64,000 bases of DNA from assembly GCA_015067545.1 (NCBI GenBank), contig SVMG01000005.1, forward strand, positions 1 through 64,000. The letters run 5' to 3'. This DNA is from Oscillospiraceae bacterium (GTDB lineage Bacteria; Bacillota; Clostridia; Oscillospirales; Oscillospiraceae). Numbering within the stretch: position 1 is the stretch's first letter; each line of letters begins with the position of its first letter. Made by a program: the position numbers and the translations under genes. Below are positions 45,163 through 53,332 of this stretch, in pieces. Below the pieces are notes generated by a model. The model was not told where the DNA came from, ran no database searches, and saw only the letters and a list, made by a program, of their open reading frames with translations.

Positions 45163-46272
45163 ATGGCACAGAGAAAAAGCAAAAAGACCGAAGCACCCAA
45201 GATCGACATCGGTGCTGAAATTTTCGCCAGCCTGCGGGAGCTGGAAAAGCTCAAGGGCATCAGCGTGGATTACATGGTGGAGCGTCTGAAGCAGGCCATG
45301 GCCAACGCCTACCGCAAGGATCGTGAGGATCATCGGGACATCCCCGCCGAAAATGTGGTGGTGGATCTGAGTGAAGAGGGCCTGTACATGTATCAGGTCA
45401 AGACCGTTGTGGAAGAGGTGGAGGATTCCGCTTTGGAGATCCACATCGACGCCGCAAAGAACATCAACCCCGACGTAAAGCTGGGTGATAATGTTTCCAT
45501 CCCCGTGGATATTCAGAAGTTTGGCCGCATTGCCGCTCAGACTGCCAAGCAGGTGGTCATCCAGGGCATTCGCGAGGCCGAGCGCGGCATGGTCTATGAA
45601 AGCTACTCCTCCAAGACCCAGGAGCTGCTCACCGGTACTGTTTTGCGCATCGATCCCGAAAGCGGCGACATTTTGGTCACTGTGGGTCAGGGCAACGAGC
45701 AGCACAACGCCATCCTGCGCGCTTCCGAGCAGATCCCCGGCGAGAGCTACCGCCCCGGCGATCATGTGAGAGTTTATGTTCTGGAGGCCCGCCAGGGCAA
45801 CCGTTCCACCAATGTCTATGTTTCCCGCACCCATCCCAATGTGGTGCGCCGGCTGTTTGAGCTGGAGACTCCCGAAATCGCTGACGGTCAGGTGGAGATC
45901 CGCAACATCGCCCGTGAGGCCGGTTCCCGTTCCAAGATGGCCGTTCGCGCCACCATGGAGGGTGTCGATCCCGTGGGCGCTTGCGTCGGTCCCCGCGGCG
46001 GCCGTGTTGCCGCTGTGGTGGAGGAGCTGAAGGGCGAGAAGATCGACATCGTGGTGTGGTCCGAAGATCCCTGCCAGTATGTCAGCGCCGCTCTGAGCCC
46101 CGCGGATGTGGTTTCCGTGGAGCTGATCCCCGGTCAGAAGAACGCCTGCCGCGTGCTGGTACCCGATGATCAGCTGAGCCTTGCCATCGGCAAGGAGGGT
46201 CAGAACGCCCGTCTGGCTGCCCGCCTCACCGGCTTCAAGATCGACATCAAGCCTGTTTCCCAGGCAGAGTAA
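45163..46272 (+). CDS. nusA: Transcription termination/antitermination factor NusA
   Basis: 369 residues, the short Firmicute form without the C-terminal acidic repeats. N-terminal RNAP-binding domain (about 1-125), S1 domain (ELLTGTVLRIDPESGDILVTV), KH1 and KH2 with AREAGSRSKMAVRAT, GVDPVGACVGPRGGRV and IGKEGQNARLAARLTGFKIDI. AGGAGG lies 14 bases before ATG 45163. Confidence 0.98.
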   Translation: MAQRKSKKTEAPKIDIGAEIFASLRELEKLKGISVDYMVERLKQAMANAYRKDREDHRDIPAENVVVDLSEEGLYMYQVKTVVEEVEDSALEIHIDAAKNINPDVKLGDNVSIPVDIQKFGRIAAQTAKQVVIQGIREAERGMVYESYSSKTQELLTGTVLRIDPESGDILVTVGQGNEQHNAILRASEQIPGESYRPGDHVRVYVLEARQGNRSTNVYVSRTHPNVVRRLFELETPEIADGQVEIRNIAREAGSRSKMAVRATMEGVDPVGACVGPRGGRVAAVVEELKGEKIDIVVWSEDPCQYVSAALSPADVVSVELIPGQKNACRVLVPDDQLSLAIGKEGQNARLAARLTGFKIDIKPVSQAE

Positions 46273-46283
46273 GAGGTAATCCC

Positions 46284-46414
46284 CTTGCCTCTCCCTTTGG
46301 GAGAGGTGTCAGCCGAACAGGCTGACGGAGAGGGCTTTGTCATAAAATTGGGGTAATTGCCCTCTCAGGCAAAAATCAAAGATTTTTGCCAGCTCTCCCA
46401 GAGGGAGAGCCAAG
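46284..46414. repeat. Palindromic element, family C, inside the nusA operon (copy C3)
   Basis: TTGCCTCTCCC..GGGAGAGG left end, GTCAGCC/GGCTGAC hairpin, GGAGAGGGC ... GCCCTCTC core, GGCAAAAATC/GATTTTTGCC hairpin, and AGCTCTCCC..GGGAGAGCCAAG right end. It lies between nusA and rnpM. Confidence 0.92.
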
Positions 46415-46441
46415 TGGGTAATCAACAAAGGAGGCAGCATA

Positions 46442-46714
46442 ATGCAAAAGAAGATCCCTCAGCGGCAGTGTATGGGCTGCCGGGAAAGAAAAGAAAAACG
46501 TGCTATGATCCGCGTGGTGCGCTGCACCGATGGCGAGATCCGCCTGGATTTTTCCGGCAAGCTCAATGGCCGGGGCGCATACGTCTGCCCGGATATGGCC
46601 TGCCTTGCCAAAGCAAGAAAGAGCCGCTCTCTTGAGCGCTGTCTGGAAACCCCCATTCCCGAAGCGGTCTATGACCGCCTGGAAAAGGAAATGGAGGGCA
46701 CAGATCTTGGATAA
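46442..46714 (+). CDS. rnpM: YlxR family RNase P modulator (RnpM)
   Basis: 90 residues: PQRQCMGCRERKEKRAMIRVVR opening with the CxxC, GRGAYVCPD loop, and a basic helix. YlxR proteins bind RNA and were reported to modulate RNase P in B. subtilis. ATG 46442 after GGAGG. Its end overlaps the next gene by eight bases. Confidence 0.93.
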   Translation: MQKKIPQRQCMGCRERKEKRAMIRVVRCTDGEIRLDFSGKLNGRGAYVCPDMACLAKARKSRSLERCLETPIPEAVYDRLEKEMEGTDLG

Positions 46715-47129
46715 AGCACTGAGCTACCTGGCCCTGGCCAGGAAAGCAGGATTTGCAGAGCTGGGCGAAGAGCCCGTGGGCGCAGCCGCAAGATTGGGTC
46801 ACGCCCGGCTGGTGATCGTGGCATCGGATGCATCCGACCACACCTGGCGCAGAGCCAAAAGCTTCGTGGCCGGAACGAACCAGCAGCTGGTTCGGCTGCA
46901 AAGCACCAAGGATGAAATGGGCTTTGCCATCGGCAGAACCAGCCTGGCCATTGCCGCCATCACAGATGCGGGTCTTGCTTTGTCCTTGGCGAAGACGCTG
47001 GATGCGGAAAAGTACAAAGATGTCCTTGCCGCATTGGAAGCCACGGTACAAAGGGCCAAGCAGCGGCAGAAGGAAGCCAAGGCCCATGCACAGAACAAGC
47101 GCTTTGGCAAACGCAAACCTACGAAGTAA
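46707..47129 (+). CDS. ylxQ: YlxQ, L7Ae-family RNA-binding protein
   Basis: 140 residues: LSYLALARKAGFAELGEEPVGAAARLGHARLVIVASDASDHTWRRAKSF is the L7Ae/L30e kink-turn-binding fold, followed by a basic tail (QRQKEAKAHAQNKRFGKRKPTK). The start is TTG 46707, eight bases after GGAGGG and inside rnpM; no ATG fits. Standard operon position between rnpM and infB. Confidence 0.9.
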   Translation: MDKALSYLALARKAGFAELGEEPVGAAARLGHARLVIVASDASDHTWRRAKSFVAGTNQQLVRLQSTKDEMGFAIGRTSLAIAAITDAGLALSLAKTLDAEKYKDVLAALEATVQRAKQRQKEAKAHAQNKRFGKRKPTK

Positions 47130-47160
47130 GGAATTATGATTTTGGAGGTGCAGTTTCTAT

Positions 47161-49485
47161 ATGAGTATTGTAACGAAATATCGTGTGAAAGAAGTGGCGG
47201 CGGATTTTGGCCGTCCCAACAAGGATATTTCTGAGATCCTTGCCAAATACAGCGAAAAACCCAAGTCTCCCACCCAGGCCTTGACGGATGAGGAGCTGAA
47301 TATTGTTTTCGACTATATGACCCAGCACAATCAGATTGCCTCTTTGGAGGTGGTATTTGCAGTGCAGCCCAAGCCCGCTGAGCCCAAGGCCGAGCCCGCC
47401 AAGGAAGCTCCCAAGGCCGAAGCAAAGCCCGCCGGTGAGCAAAAACCCAAGGCGGAAGCTCCCAAGGAGCAAAAGCCTGCCAAGCCCGCTGAGCCGGAGC
47501 GCAAGCGTGAGCGTCGCGTGGTGGATACCTCTGCGGTGCAGGTCAATACCAACCGTTTTGCCGATGTGGACAATCTGGTGTCCGAAAAGGTGCAGAATTA
47601 CCAGGGCGGCAAGCAGAAGTTTGGCAAAAAGGGTCAGCAGCAGAACAAAAAGGACAACAAGTTCAAGGGTAACAAGTCCCGCAACGAGGAGCAGGAAAAG
47701 ATGCGCCGCCTGCAGATGGAGGTTGCCCGCAAGGCTCCCGTCACTGTGAAGATCCCCGAGGAGATCACTGTGGGCGAGCTGGCCAGCCGGATGAAGAAGA
47801 CCGCCGGTGAGGTCATCAAGCTGCTGATGAAAAACGGTGTCATGGCCGGTATCAACCAGACCATCGATTTTGACACTGCCGAATTTGTGGCCACCGAAAT
47901 GGGCTGCAAGGTGGAAAAGGAGATCACCGTCACCATCGAGGAACGGCTGATCGAGGATCATGTGGACACCGCCGAGGAGCTGGTCACCCGCGCTCCCGTG
48001 GTGGTGGTCATGGGTCACGTTGACCACGGTAAGACCTCTACCTTGGACGCCATCCGTAAAACCTCCGTCACTGCCGGCGAGGCAGGCGGTATTACCCAGC
48101 ACATTGGCGCATATACTGTCGATGTGAACGGAAATATGGTGACCTTCCTGGATACCCCCGGCCACGCGGCCTTTACTTCCATGCGTGCCCGTGGCGCGAA
48201 ATCCACTGACATTGCCATTCTGGTGGTCGCCGCCGACGACGGCATCATGCCCCAGACTGTGGAATCCATCAACCATGCCAAGGCGGCAGAAGTGCCCATC
48301 ATCGTGGCCATCAACAAGATGGATAAGCCCACCGCAAATCCCGACAAGATCAAAGAACAGCTGACCAAATACGATCTGATCCCCGAAGAGTGGGGCGGCG
48401 ACACGGTCATCGTGCCCATCTCCGCCAAGACCGGCATGGGTCTGGATGATCTGCTGGAAATGGTCATCCTCACCGCTGAGGTGCAGGAGCTGAAGGCCAA
48501 TCCCAACCGCCGGGCAAAGGGTACGGTTATCGAGGCCCGTCTGGACAAGAACCGCGGCCCCATCGCAACCCTGCTGGTGCAGAACGGCACACTGAATCAG
48601 GGCGACATCGTCATTGCCGGTACTGCCGTTGGCCGTGTCCGCGTAATGACCAACGACAAGGGCCGCACCGTCAAGACCGCCGGCCCCTCCATCCCCGTAG
48701 AGATCACCGGTCTTGCAGAAGTTCCCGCCCCCGGCGACGAATTCAATGCCGTTGCCGATGAGCGTATGGCAAGAGAACTGGTTGAACAGCGGAAGCAGGC
48801 CGCCAAGGATGCCGCCGCTAACGCCATGACCAAGGTCACCTTGGATAACCTGTTCGCCCGTATGCAGGAGGGCGAAATGAAGGAGCTGCCCCTGATCGTC
48901 AAGGCTGACGTGCAGGGCTCTGCCGAGGCGCTGAAGGCCTCCCTGGAGAAGATCTCCAACGAGGAAGTCCGTGTCAAGGTCATCCACACCGGCGTGGGTG
49001 CCATCAACGAAAGCGATATCCTGCTGGCCTCCACCGCAGGCGCGATCATCGTTGGCTTTAACGTCCGTCCGGATTCCGGCGCACAGGCAAGCGCTCAGCG
49101 GAGCGATGTGGATATGCGGTTCTACCGGGTCATTTACGATGCCATTGACGAGATCGAGGCCGCTATGAAGGGTATGCTGGCTCCCAAGTTCGAGGAAGTG
49201 GTCATCGGCCACGCAGAAGTCCGCCTGACCTACAAGGTCTCCGCGGTGGGTACAGTCTGCGGCTGTATGGTCAAAGACGGCAAGATCACCCGGGATGCCC
49301 AGGTGCGCGTATTGCGCGACAATATCGTCATTCACGAAGGCAATGTGGGCTCTCTGCAGCGGTTTAAGGACGCTGTCAAGGAGGTTACCGCAGGCTACGA
49401 GTGCGGTATGAGCATTGAGAAGTTCAACGATCTGAAAGAGGGCGACATTTTCGAATGCTTCGCCATGCAGGAGATCAAGCAGTAA
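47161..49485 (+). CDS. infB: Translation initiation factor IF-2
   Basis: 774 residues. N-terminal helical domain, a Lys/Ala/Pro/Glu linker (about 65-180), a second IF2N module, then the G domain with [29 protein letters not shown] and NKMDKP, beta domains II and III, and the C-terminal fMet-tRNA domain ([28 protein letters not shown]). The linker is shorter than in enteric bacteria. GGAGG lies 15 bases before ATG 47161. Confidence 0.99.
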   Translation: MSIVTKYRVKEVAADFGRPNKDISEILAKYSEKPKSPTQALTDEELNIVFDYMTQHNQIASLEVVFAVQPKPAEPKAEPAKEAPKAEAKPAGEQKPKAEAPKEQKPAKPAEPERKRERRVVDTSAVQVNTNRFADVDNLVSEKVQNYQGGKQKFGKKGQQQNKKDNKFKGNKSRNEEQEKMRRLQMEVARKAPVTVKIPEEITVGELASRMKKTAGEVIKLLMKNGVMAGINQTIDFDTAEFVATEMGCKVEKEITVTIEERLIEDHVDTAEELVTRAPVVVVMGHVDHGKTSTLDAIRKTSVTAGEAGGITQHIGAYTVDVNGNMVTFLDTPGHAAFTSMRARGAKSTDIAILVVAADDGIMPQTVESINHAKAAEVPIIVAINKMDKPTANPDKIKEQLTKYDLIPEEWGGDTVIVPISAKTGMGLDDLLEMVILTAEVQELKANPNRRAKGTVIEARLDKNRGPIATLLVQNGTLNQGDIVIAGTAVGRVRVMTNDKGRTVKTAGPSIPVEITGLAEVPAPGDEFNAVADERMARELVEQRKQAAKDAAANAMTKVTLDNLFARMQEGEMKELPLIVKADVQGSAEALKASLEKISNEEVRVKVIHTGVGAINESDILLASTAGAIIVGFNVRPDSGAQASAQRSDVDMRFYRVIYDAIDEIEAAMKGMLAPKFEEVVIGHAEVRLTYKVSAVGTVCGCMVKDGKITRDAQVRVLRDNIVIHEGNVGSLQRFKDAVKEVTAGYECGMSIEKFNDLKEGDIFECFAMQEIKQ

Positions 49486-49492
49486 TATTATG

Positions 49493-49518
49493 CCGGCCGC
49501 CGCACGCGCGGCGGCCGG
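49493..49518 (+). terminator. Strong hairpin after infB without a T tract
   Basis: An 11-base stem CCGGCCGCCGC/GCGGCGGCCGG with ACGC loop. The next bases are AACTTATAAAG, so it is unlikely to stop transcription alone; processing or mRNA stability are possible roles. Confidence 0.7.
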
Positions 49519-49532
49519 AACTTATAAAGCCT

Positions 49533-49630
49533 TGTAGGGGCGACCTCCCGGACGGCCCACCAAAGGCTCCCCTCTAAGGGGAGGCTTTGCGGCTTTGCCG
49601 CACGGGCTGACAGGGACACCAGCCCCTACG
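49533..49630. repeat. Family F element interrupted by a family B end
   Basis: Outer TGTAGGGGCGACC and CAGCCCCTACG belong to family F. The interior holds AAAGGCTCCCCT..AGGGGAGGCTTT, which is a family B palindrome. It lies between infB and rbfA. Confidence 0.75.
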
Positions 49631-49653
49631 ATATCAAATAAAGGAGGCTAATT

Positions 49654-50013
49654 ATGGCATCCAATCGAATCAACCGAATCAACGAGGAGATCCAAAAGGC
49701 GCTGGCAGAATTGCTGCGCACCGTCAAAGACCCCCGGGTCAGCGGTACCATGATCTCCATCACCCGGGTGGAGACCACCCCGGATCTGCGTTTTGCAAAA
49801 GTTTATGTGAGTTTTCTGGAAGAGGATAAGTCCAAAGATGCGCTGAAGGGTCTGGAATCTGCTTCCGGCTATCTGCGCCGGGAGCTGGGTGCGGCACTGC
49901 AGCTGCGGCATACACCCCAGCTTCAATGGGCGCTGGACGATTCCATCACCTACGGTGCAAGAATGCTGAAGCTGATCAACTCCCTGGACACGGGAGCGGA
50001 TAAGGAAGAATAA
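49654..50013 (+). CDS. rbfA: Ribosome-binding factor A
   Basis: 119 residues of the KH-like RbfA fold: RINRINEEIQKALAELLRTVKDPRV opening and VYVSFLEEDKSKDALKGLESASGYLRRELGAALQLRHTPQLQWALDDSI. It acts in late 30S maturation. ATG 49654 with AAAGGAGG. Confidence 0.97.
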   Translation: MASNRINRINEEIQKALAELLRTVKDPRVSGTMISITRVETTPDLRFAKVYVSFLEEDKSKDALKGLESASGYLRRELGAALQLRHTPQLQWALDDSITYGARMLKLINSLDTGADKEE

Positions 50014-50018
50014 AAATA

Positions 50019-50182
50019 CCCTCCCCGGGGGGAGGGTGGCAGCCCGAAGGGCTGACGGGTGAGGAACGGCGGCAGAACAGGTTTTGAAAAAGCCTATATA
50101 TTGGCCCAAATCCGACATTACTGCCCGCATTCCTCATCAGTCAAAAATCAAAGATTTTTGACAGCTTCCCCCCGGGGGAAGC
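50019..50182. repeat. Palindromic element, family A, reversed, in the operon (copy A14)
   Basis: CCCTCCCC end at left, GGCAGCCCGAAGGGCTGAC hairpin (shared with A2 and A16), GGTGAGGAACGGCGGCAGAAC ... CCGCATTCCTCA core, GTCAAAAATC/GATTTTTGAC hairpin, and GCTTCCCCCCGGGGGAAGC right end. It lies between rbfA and truB. Confidence 0.92.
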
Positions 50183-50197
50183 CTTAGAGGTAACCCT

Positions 50198-51058
50198 ATG
50201 AACGGAATTGTAATTGTAGACAAGCCCCGGGACTGGACAAGTCAGGATGTCACCGCCAAGCTGCGGGGCGTTTTTCAGACCCGGCGCATTGGCCACGGCG
50301 GCACGCTGGATCCCATGGCCACCGGCGTTTTGCCGGTGTTTGTGGGTCGCGCCACCCGGGGTGTGGAATTTTTTGAACATGCCGAGAAAATCTACGAAGC
50401 GGTATTGCGCCTGGGTATCCAAACAGACACCGAGGATATTACGGGAACTGTCCTGGAGCAACAGGAAGTTTTCATTTCTGAAGCAGATTTTCATGGTATT
50501 TTGCCGCAGTTCCGCGGAAAAATCCAACAAATTCCCCCCATGTACTCCGCCATCAAAATTAACGGCCAAAAGCTCTGCGACTTGGCACGCAAGGGCAAGG
50601 AAGTGGAGCGTCAGCCGAGAGAAATCGAGATTTTTGAGCTGGAATGCCTGGAATTTGCGGGAAATACTGCCAGATTGCGCATCCACTGCTCCAAGGGCAC
50701 CTATATCCGTACATTGTGTAAGGATATCGGCGCGGCTTTGGGCTGCGGCGGCTGCATGGAGAGTCTGCGCAGAGTTTCTGCCGGAGAGTATACCATCGGC
50801 GAGGCTGTGCCGCTGGCAGAGCTTTTGGAAACGGAAAATCCGGAAAAATTCCTGCGCCCGGTGGATTCCATGTTTCGCAATCACCCGGCTGTCACATTGA
50901 CGGCCAAGCAGGAGACCCGTTGCCGCAACGGCAATTCCTTTTCCATCGCTTTGGAGGACGGTACATACCGGGTTTACAGTCAAAACGGCGAATTTCTTGC
51001 TCTCAGCCGGGTAGAATCCGGTATTATGTCAACCATTAAGAGCTTTTTTGAGGTATAG
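50198..51058 (+). CDS. truB: tRNA pseudouridine(55) synthase TruB
   Basis: 286 residues: MNGIVIVDKPRDWTSQDV opening, GHGGTLDPMATGVLPV with the catalytic Asp, YEAVLRLGIQTDTEDITG, IPPMYSAIKINGQKLCDLARKG and RIHCSKGTYIRTLCKDIG. ATG 50198 with AGAGGT. The gene lies between two palindromic elements. Confidence 0.97.
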   Translation: MNGIVIVDKPRDWTSQDVTAKLRGVFQTRRIGHGGTLDPMATGVLPVFVGRATRGVEFFEHAEKIYEAVLRLGIQTDTEDITGTVLEQQEVFISEADFHGILPQFRGKIQQIPPMYSAIKINGQKLCDLARKGKEVERQPREIEIFELECLEFAGNTARLRIHCSKGTYIRTLCKDIGAALGCGGCMESLRRVSAGEYTIGEAVPLAELLETENPEKFLRPVDSMFRNHPAVTLTAKQETRCRNGNSFSIALEDGTYRVYSQNGEFLALSRVESGIMSTIKSFFEV

Positions 51059-51066
51059 CGCACCGC

Positions 51067-51528
51067 CTTGGCCCCCTCTGAGGAGGGGGCTGGCAAAAAT
51101 CTATGATTTTTGACTGGGGGAGAGAAAAATGAAACAATACAACAAAAATAATGTCCCCCGTGCACGCGAATTGCGCAGAAACATGACACCCTGGGAACGG
51201 AAATTATGGTACTTGTTTTTGAATAAATATCCTATCCGTTTTCAGCGGCAAAAGCTGCTTGGGAATTATATTGCAGACTTCTACTGTTCAAAAGCAAGTC
51301 TGGTTATCGAATTAGATGGCGGAGGCCATTACGATGATCATCAAAGAATTGCGGACTTACAACGGACAGATATACTGGAAAGTACAAATTTACGCGTTTT
51401 GCGTATTTGTAATTTGGATATAGACCGCAATTTTCGCGGTGTATGCGAGTTGATCGATCTTATCGTCCGGCAATCTCTCCCCCAGTCAGCCTGTTCGGCT
51501 GACAGCCCCCTCCTCAGAGGGGGCCAAG
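51067..51528. mobile_element. Family D palindromic element carrying a DUF559 endonuclease gene
   Basis: Left end: CTTGGCCCCCTCTGAGGAGGGGGC, GGCAAAAATCTATGATTTTTGAC hairpin, TGGGGGAGAG. Right end: TCTCTCCCCCAG, GTCAGCCTGTTCGGCTGAC hairpin, AGCCCCCTCCTCAGAGGGGG, CCAAG. The arms are inverted copies of family D ends (compare 38722 and 63711). The ~20-base core is replaced by a nuclease gene that starts four bases inside the left arm and runs out through the right arm. It lies within the truB-ribF interval. Confidence 0.87.
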
Positions 51529-51545
51529 AAGGTGGTTGTATATGA
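51129..51545 (+). CDS. DUF559 (Vsr-like, PD-(D/E)XK) endonuclease inside a palindromic element
   Basis: 138 residues. Core motifs are ARELRRNMTPWERKLW, then LLGNYIADFYC with D50, then VIELDGGGHY with E61, D63 and H67, then LQRTDILESTNLRVLRICNLD. They match the DUF559/Vsr fold and the paralogue at 23689. Residues from about 116 to 138 ([19 protein letters not shown]...) are translated from the element's right arm, so the protein and the repeat end are physically one unit. The stop overlaps the ribF start (ATGA, 51542-51545). AT-rich codons contrast with truB and ribF. Ribosome site GGGGGAGAG before ATG 51129 is part of the left arm. Confidence 0.87.
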   Translation: MKQYNKNNVPRARELRRNMTPWERKLWYLFLNKYPIRFQRQKLLGNYIADFYCSKASLVIELDGGGHYDDHQRIADLQRTDILESTNLRVLRICNLDIDRNFRGVCELIDLIVRQSLPQSACSADSPLLRGGQEGGCI

Positions 51546-52417
51546 AGAAAAAGATATTCGCCCTGGGGTTTTTTGACGGGGTGCATTTGGGGCATCAGGC
51601 ACTTCTGCACGCGTGCCGCCAGCTGGCGGCAGAGCAGAACGCAACCGCCTGTGCTGTCACTTTTGACCTTCCCCCCGGCGCGGTTTTACAAAATCAACAA
51701 CCGAATATGCTGAACACCGTCCGGGATCGGAAACTGCTTTTGCACCGGTTCGGCATGGAGGAGGTTCTGCTGCTGAAGGCCGACAGAGCCACCCTTTCCA
51801 TGTCCTGGGCGGCCTTTTTGGAAATGCTCATCGCCGATGGCGCTGCCGGATTTGTGTGCGGCTACGATTTTCGCTTCGGCCACAGGGGTGAGGGCACGGC
51901 AGAAAAGCTGGCCGCTTTCGCGGAGGAGCGGAATTTGCCCTGTATCATCGTGCCGGAGCAGACTATGAACGGAGAAAAAATTTCCTCCACGCGGATTCGC
52001 GCCCTGTTGGAAAAAGGTCATGTGGAAACTGCCACTACCATGCTGCGGCATCCCCACATTCTGACAGGAAGCGTGGTGCATGGACGCGGTTTGGGACATA
52101 CCATCGGCATCCCCACGGCAAACCTGCTGTTGCCGGAGGAATTGGTCAAGCCCGCTTTTGGCGTTTATGCCTGCAAAGCCCGGATGGATGGCCGCTACTA
52201 CATTGCGGTGACCAACATCGGCACCCGTCCCACCGTAAACGGACAGAATGTGACTGTCGAGCCATGGATCTTGGACTTTGACGGCGACCTGTACGGCAAG
52301 GAAATCACCCTGGAATTTCACAAATTTCTCCGCCCGGAGCGGAAATTTGAGAATTTGGACGAACTGAAAGCCCAAATTCAAAAGGATGCGGCGGAAGCCT
52401 GCATTTTTCTCCAATAA
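51542..52417 (+). CDS. ribF: Bifunctional riboflavin kinase / FAD synthetase
   Basis: 291 residues. N-terminal nucleotidyltransferase with LGFFDGVHLGHQ, CGYDFRFGHRGEG and ISSTRIRALLEKG. C-terminal flavokinase with VVHGRGLGHTIGIPTANL and GVYACKARMDGRYYIAVTNIGTRPT. It makes FMN and FAD. ATG 51542 follows AAGGTGG, the A-rich start of which lies at the element's right edge; a two-codon upstream TTG is also in frame. It ends the rimP operon. Confidence 0.95.
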   Translation: MKKKIFALGFFDGVHLGHQALLHACRQLAAEQNATACAVTFDLPPGAVLQNQQPNMLNTVRDRKLLLHRFGMEEVLLLKADRATLSMSWAAFLEMLIADGAAGFVCGYDFRFGHRGEGTAEKLAAFAEERNLPCIIVPEQTMNGEKISSTRIRALLEKGHVETATTMLRHPHILTGSVVHGRGLGHTIGIPTANLLLPEELVKPAFGVYACKARMDGRYYIAVTNIGTRPTVNGQNVTVEPWILDFDGDLYGKEITLEFHKFLRPERKFENLDELKAQIQKDAAEACIFLQ

Positions 52418-52426
52418 ACGCCCCGT

Positions 52427-52556
52427 CTTGCCTCTCCCTTTGGGAGAGGTGTCAGCCGAGCAGGCTGACGGAGAGGGTAAATACAAAACCGTTCCTTATC
52501 GCCCTCTCAGTCAAAAATCAAAGATTTTTGACAGCTCCCCCAGAAGGGGAGCCAAG
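52427..52556. repeat. Palindromic element, family C (copy C4)
   Basis: TTGCCTCTCCC..GGGAGAGG left end, GTCAGCC/GGCTGAC hairpin, GGAGAGGGT ... GCCCTCTC core, GTCAAAAATC/GATTTTTGAC hairpin. The right end AGCTCCCCC..GGGGAGCCAAG is closer to family B than to C. It occupies part of the 306-base gap before rpsO. Confidence 0.9.
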
Positions 52557-52592
52557 TTTGCATAAAAAGTTTGTATTTTGTGAAAATTTCCC

Positions 52593-52621
52593 TTTACTTT
52601 TGGGAAAACTTATGATAACAT
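52593..52621 (+). promoter_or_regulatory. Probable promoter of rpsO, with a ~100-base leader
   Basis: TTTACT 52593-52598, 17-base spacer, TAACAT 52616-52621. The leader up to 52723 has short inverted segments (AGAGCT/AGCTC) and could hold an S15 autoregulatory fold, which I cannot confirm. Confidence 0.5.
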
Positions 52622-52723
52622 AAACAAGCTGACTATTGTCAGAGCTATGCCCACAGCTCAGTTTCGGGAAGACACCGACCCTTTACTTGGCGTGAGGTAA
52701 ATTCAAAAAAGGTGGTAAACATC

Positions 52724-52990
52724 ATGATTCTCAAGGAAAAGAAGACCCAGGTAATCCTGGAAAACGCAACCCACGAAGGCGACACCGGTTCTCCCGAAGT
52801 CCAGGTCGCTATTCTGACCGCTCGCATCAACGAGCTGACCGATCACCTGCGTGTGCACAAGCACGACAACCACTCCCGTCGTGGCCTGCTGATGATGGTT
52901 GGTAAGCGCCGCAACCTGCTGGACTATCTGGCAAAGAAGGACATCAACCGCTACCGTGCACTGATCGCCAAGCTGGGTATCCGTAAGTAA
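52724..52990 (+). CDS. rpsO: 30S ribosomal protein S15
   Basis: 88 residues, one below the usual 89: [53 protein letters not shown] is the S15 signature. ATG 52724 is chosen; a GTG ten residues earlier lies on the AAGGTGG ribosome site. A terminator follows, then pnp, the usual rpsO-pnp order. Confidence 0.98.
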   Translation: MILKEKKTQVILENATHEGDTGSPEVQVAILTARINELTDHLRVHKHDNHSRRGLLMMVGKRRNLLDYLAKKDINRYRALIAKLGIRK

Positions 52991-52998
52991 GAATTGGG

Positions 52999-53031
52999 AA
53001 AGGGCGACGGATACCGTCGCCCTTTCTTTAA
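52999..53031 (+). terminator. Intrinsic terminator after rpsO
   Basis: A 12-base perfect stem AAAGGGCGACGG/CCGTCGCCCTTT with ATA loop, then CTTTAATT. Confidence 0.9.
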
Positions 53032-53147
53032 TTGAAAATGCAAAATGAAAAATGTAAAATTAAGGTACTGCCTGCGGCAATGATTTTCATTCGTGCGCAC
53101 AGCGCACACCATAATTTTCAATTTTCAATTTTTAATTTTCAATTCCA
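53031..53147. repeat. AT-rich inverted repeat (ATTGAAAATG...CAATTTTCAATT)
   Basis: Left arm rich in GAAAATG/AAAATG units, right arm in ATTTTCAATT units, enclosing GC hairpins (TGCCTGCGGCA; GTGCGCACAGCGCAC). A different class from families A-F. Between rpsO and pnp. Confidence 0.75.
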
Positions 53148-53156
53148 TTCACATCT

Positions 53157-53301
53157 CGGGAGCGCATTTAGCAGTTGAAAGTGGTTACGGTCACTTCCGC
53201 AGAAACGATACCGGGCGGCGCAGGGCAAAAACGACCCCTGACGCAGTTGGTGCGAATTGTCTGCGGCGACTCGCCGCCAGTTTCAAGTGCTAAACCTCCC
53301 G
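53157..53301 (+). promoter_or_regulatory. Structured 5' leader RNA of pnp
   Basis: A closing helix forms between CGGGAG (53157-53162) plus TTTAGCAGTTGAAA (53167-53180) and TTTCAAGTGCTAAA (53281-53294) plus CTCCCG (53296-53301), with one mismatch. Inside, CCGCAGA (53197-53203) pairs with TCTGCGG (53260-53266), and CAGGG/CCCTG, CGCA/TGCG and GGCG/CGCC form hairpins. The pnp ribosome site lies 20 bases after the helix. I do not recognise it as a named riboswitch; PNPase autoregulation at a leader stem is known in E. coli. Confidence 0.65.
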
Positions 53302-53332
53302 TACAAACAAAAAACTATAGGAGGAAACACAA

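Noticed and set aside
52622-52723. A definite S15 autoregulatory leader
   Set aside because: Short inverted segments exist but I could not build a convincing match to a known S15 leader class, so it is only mentioned with the promoter.
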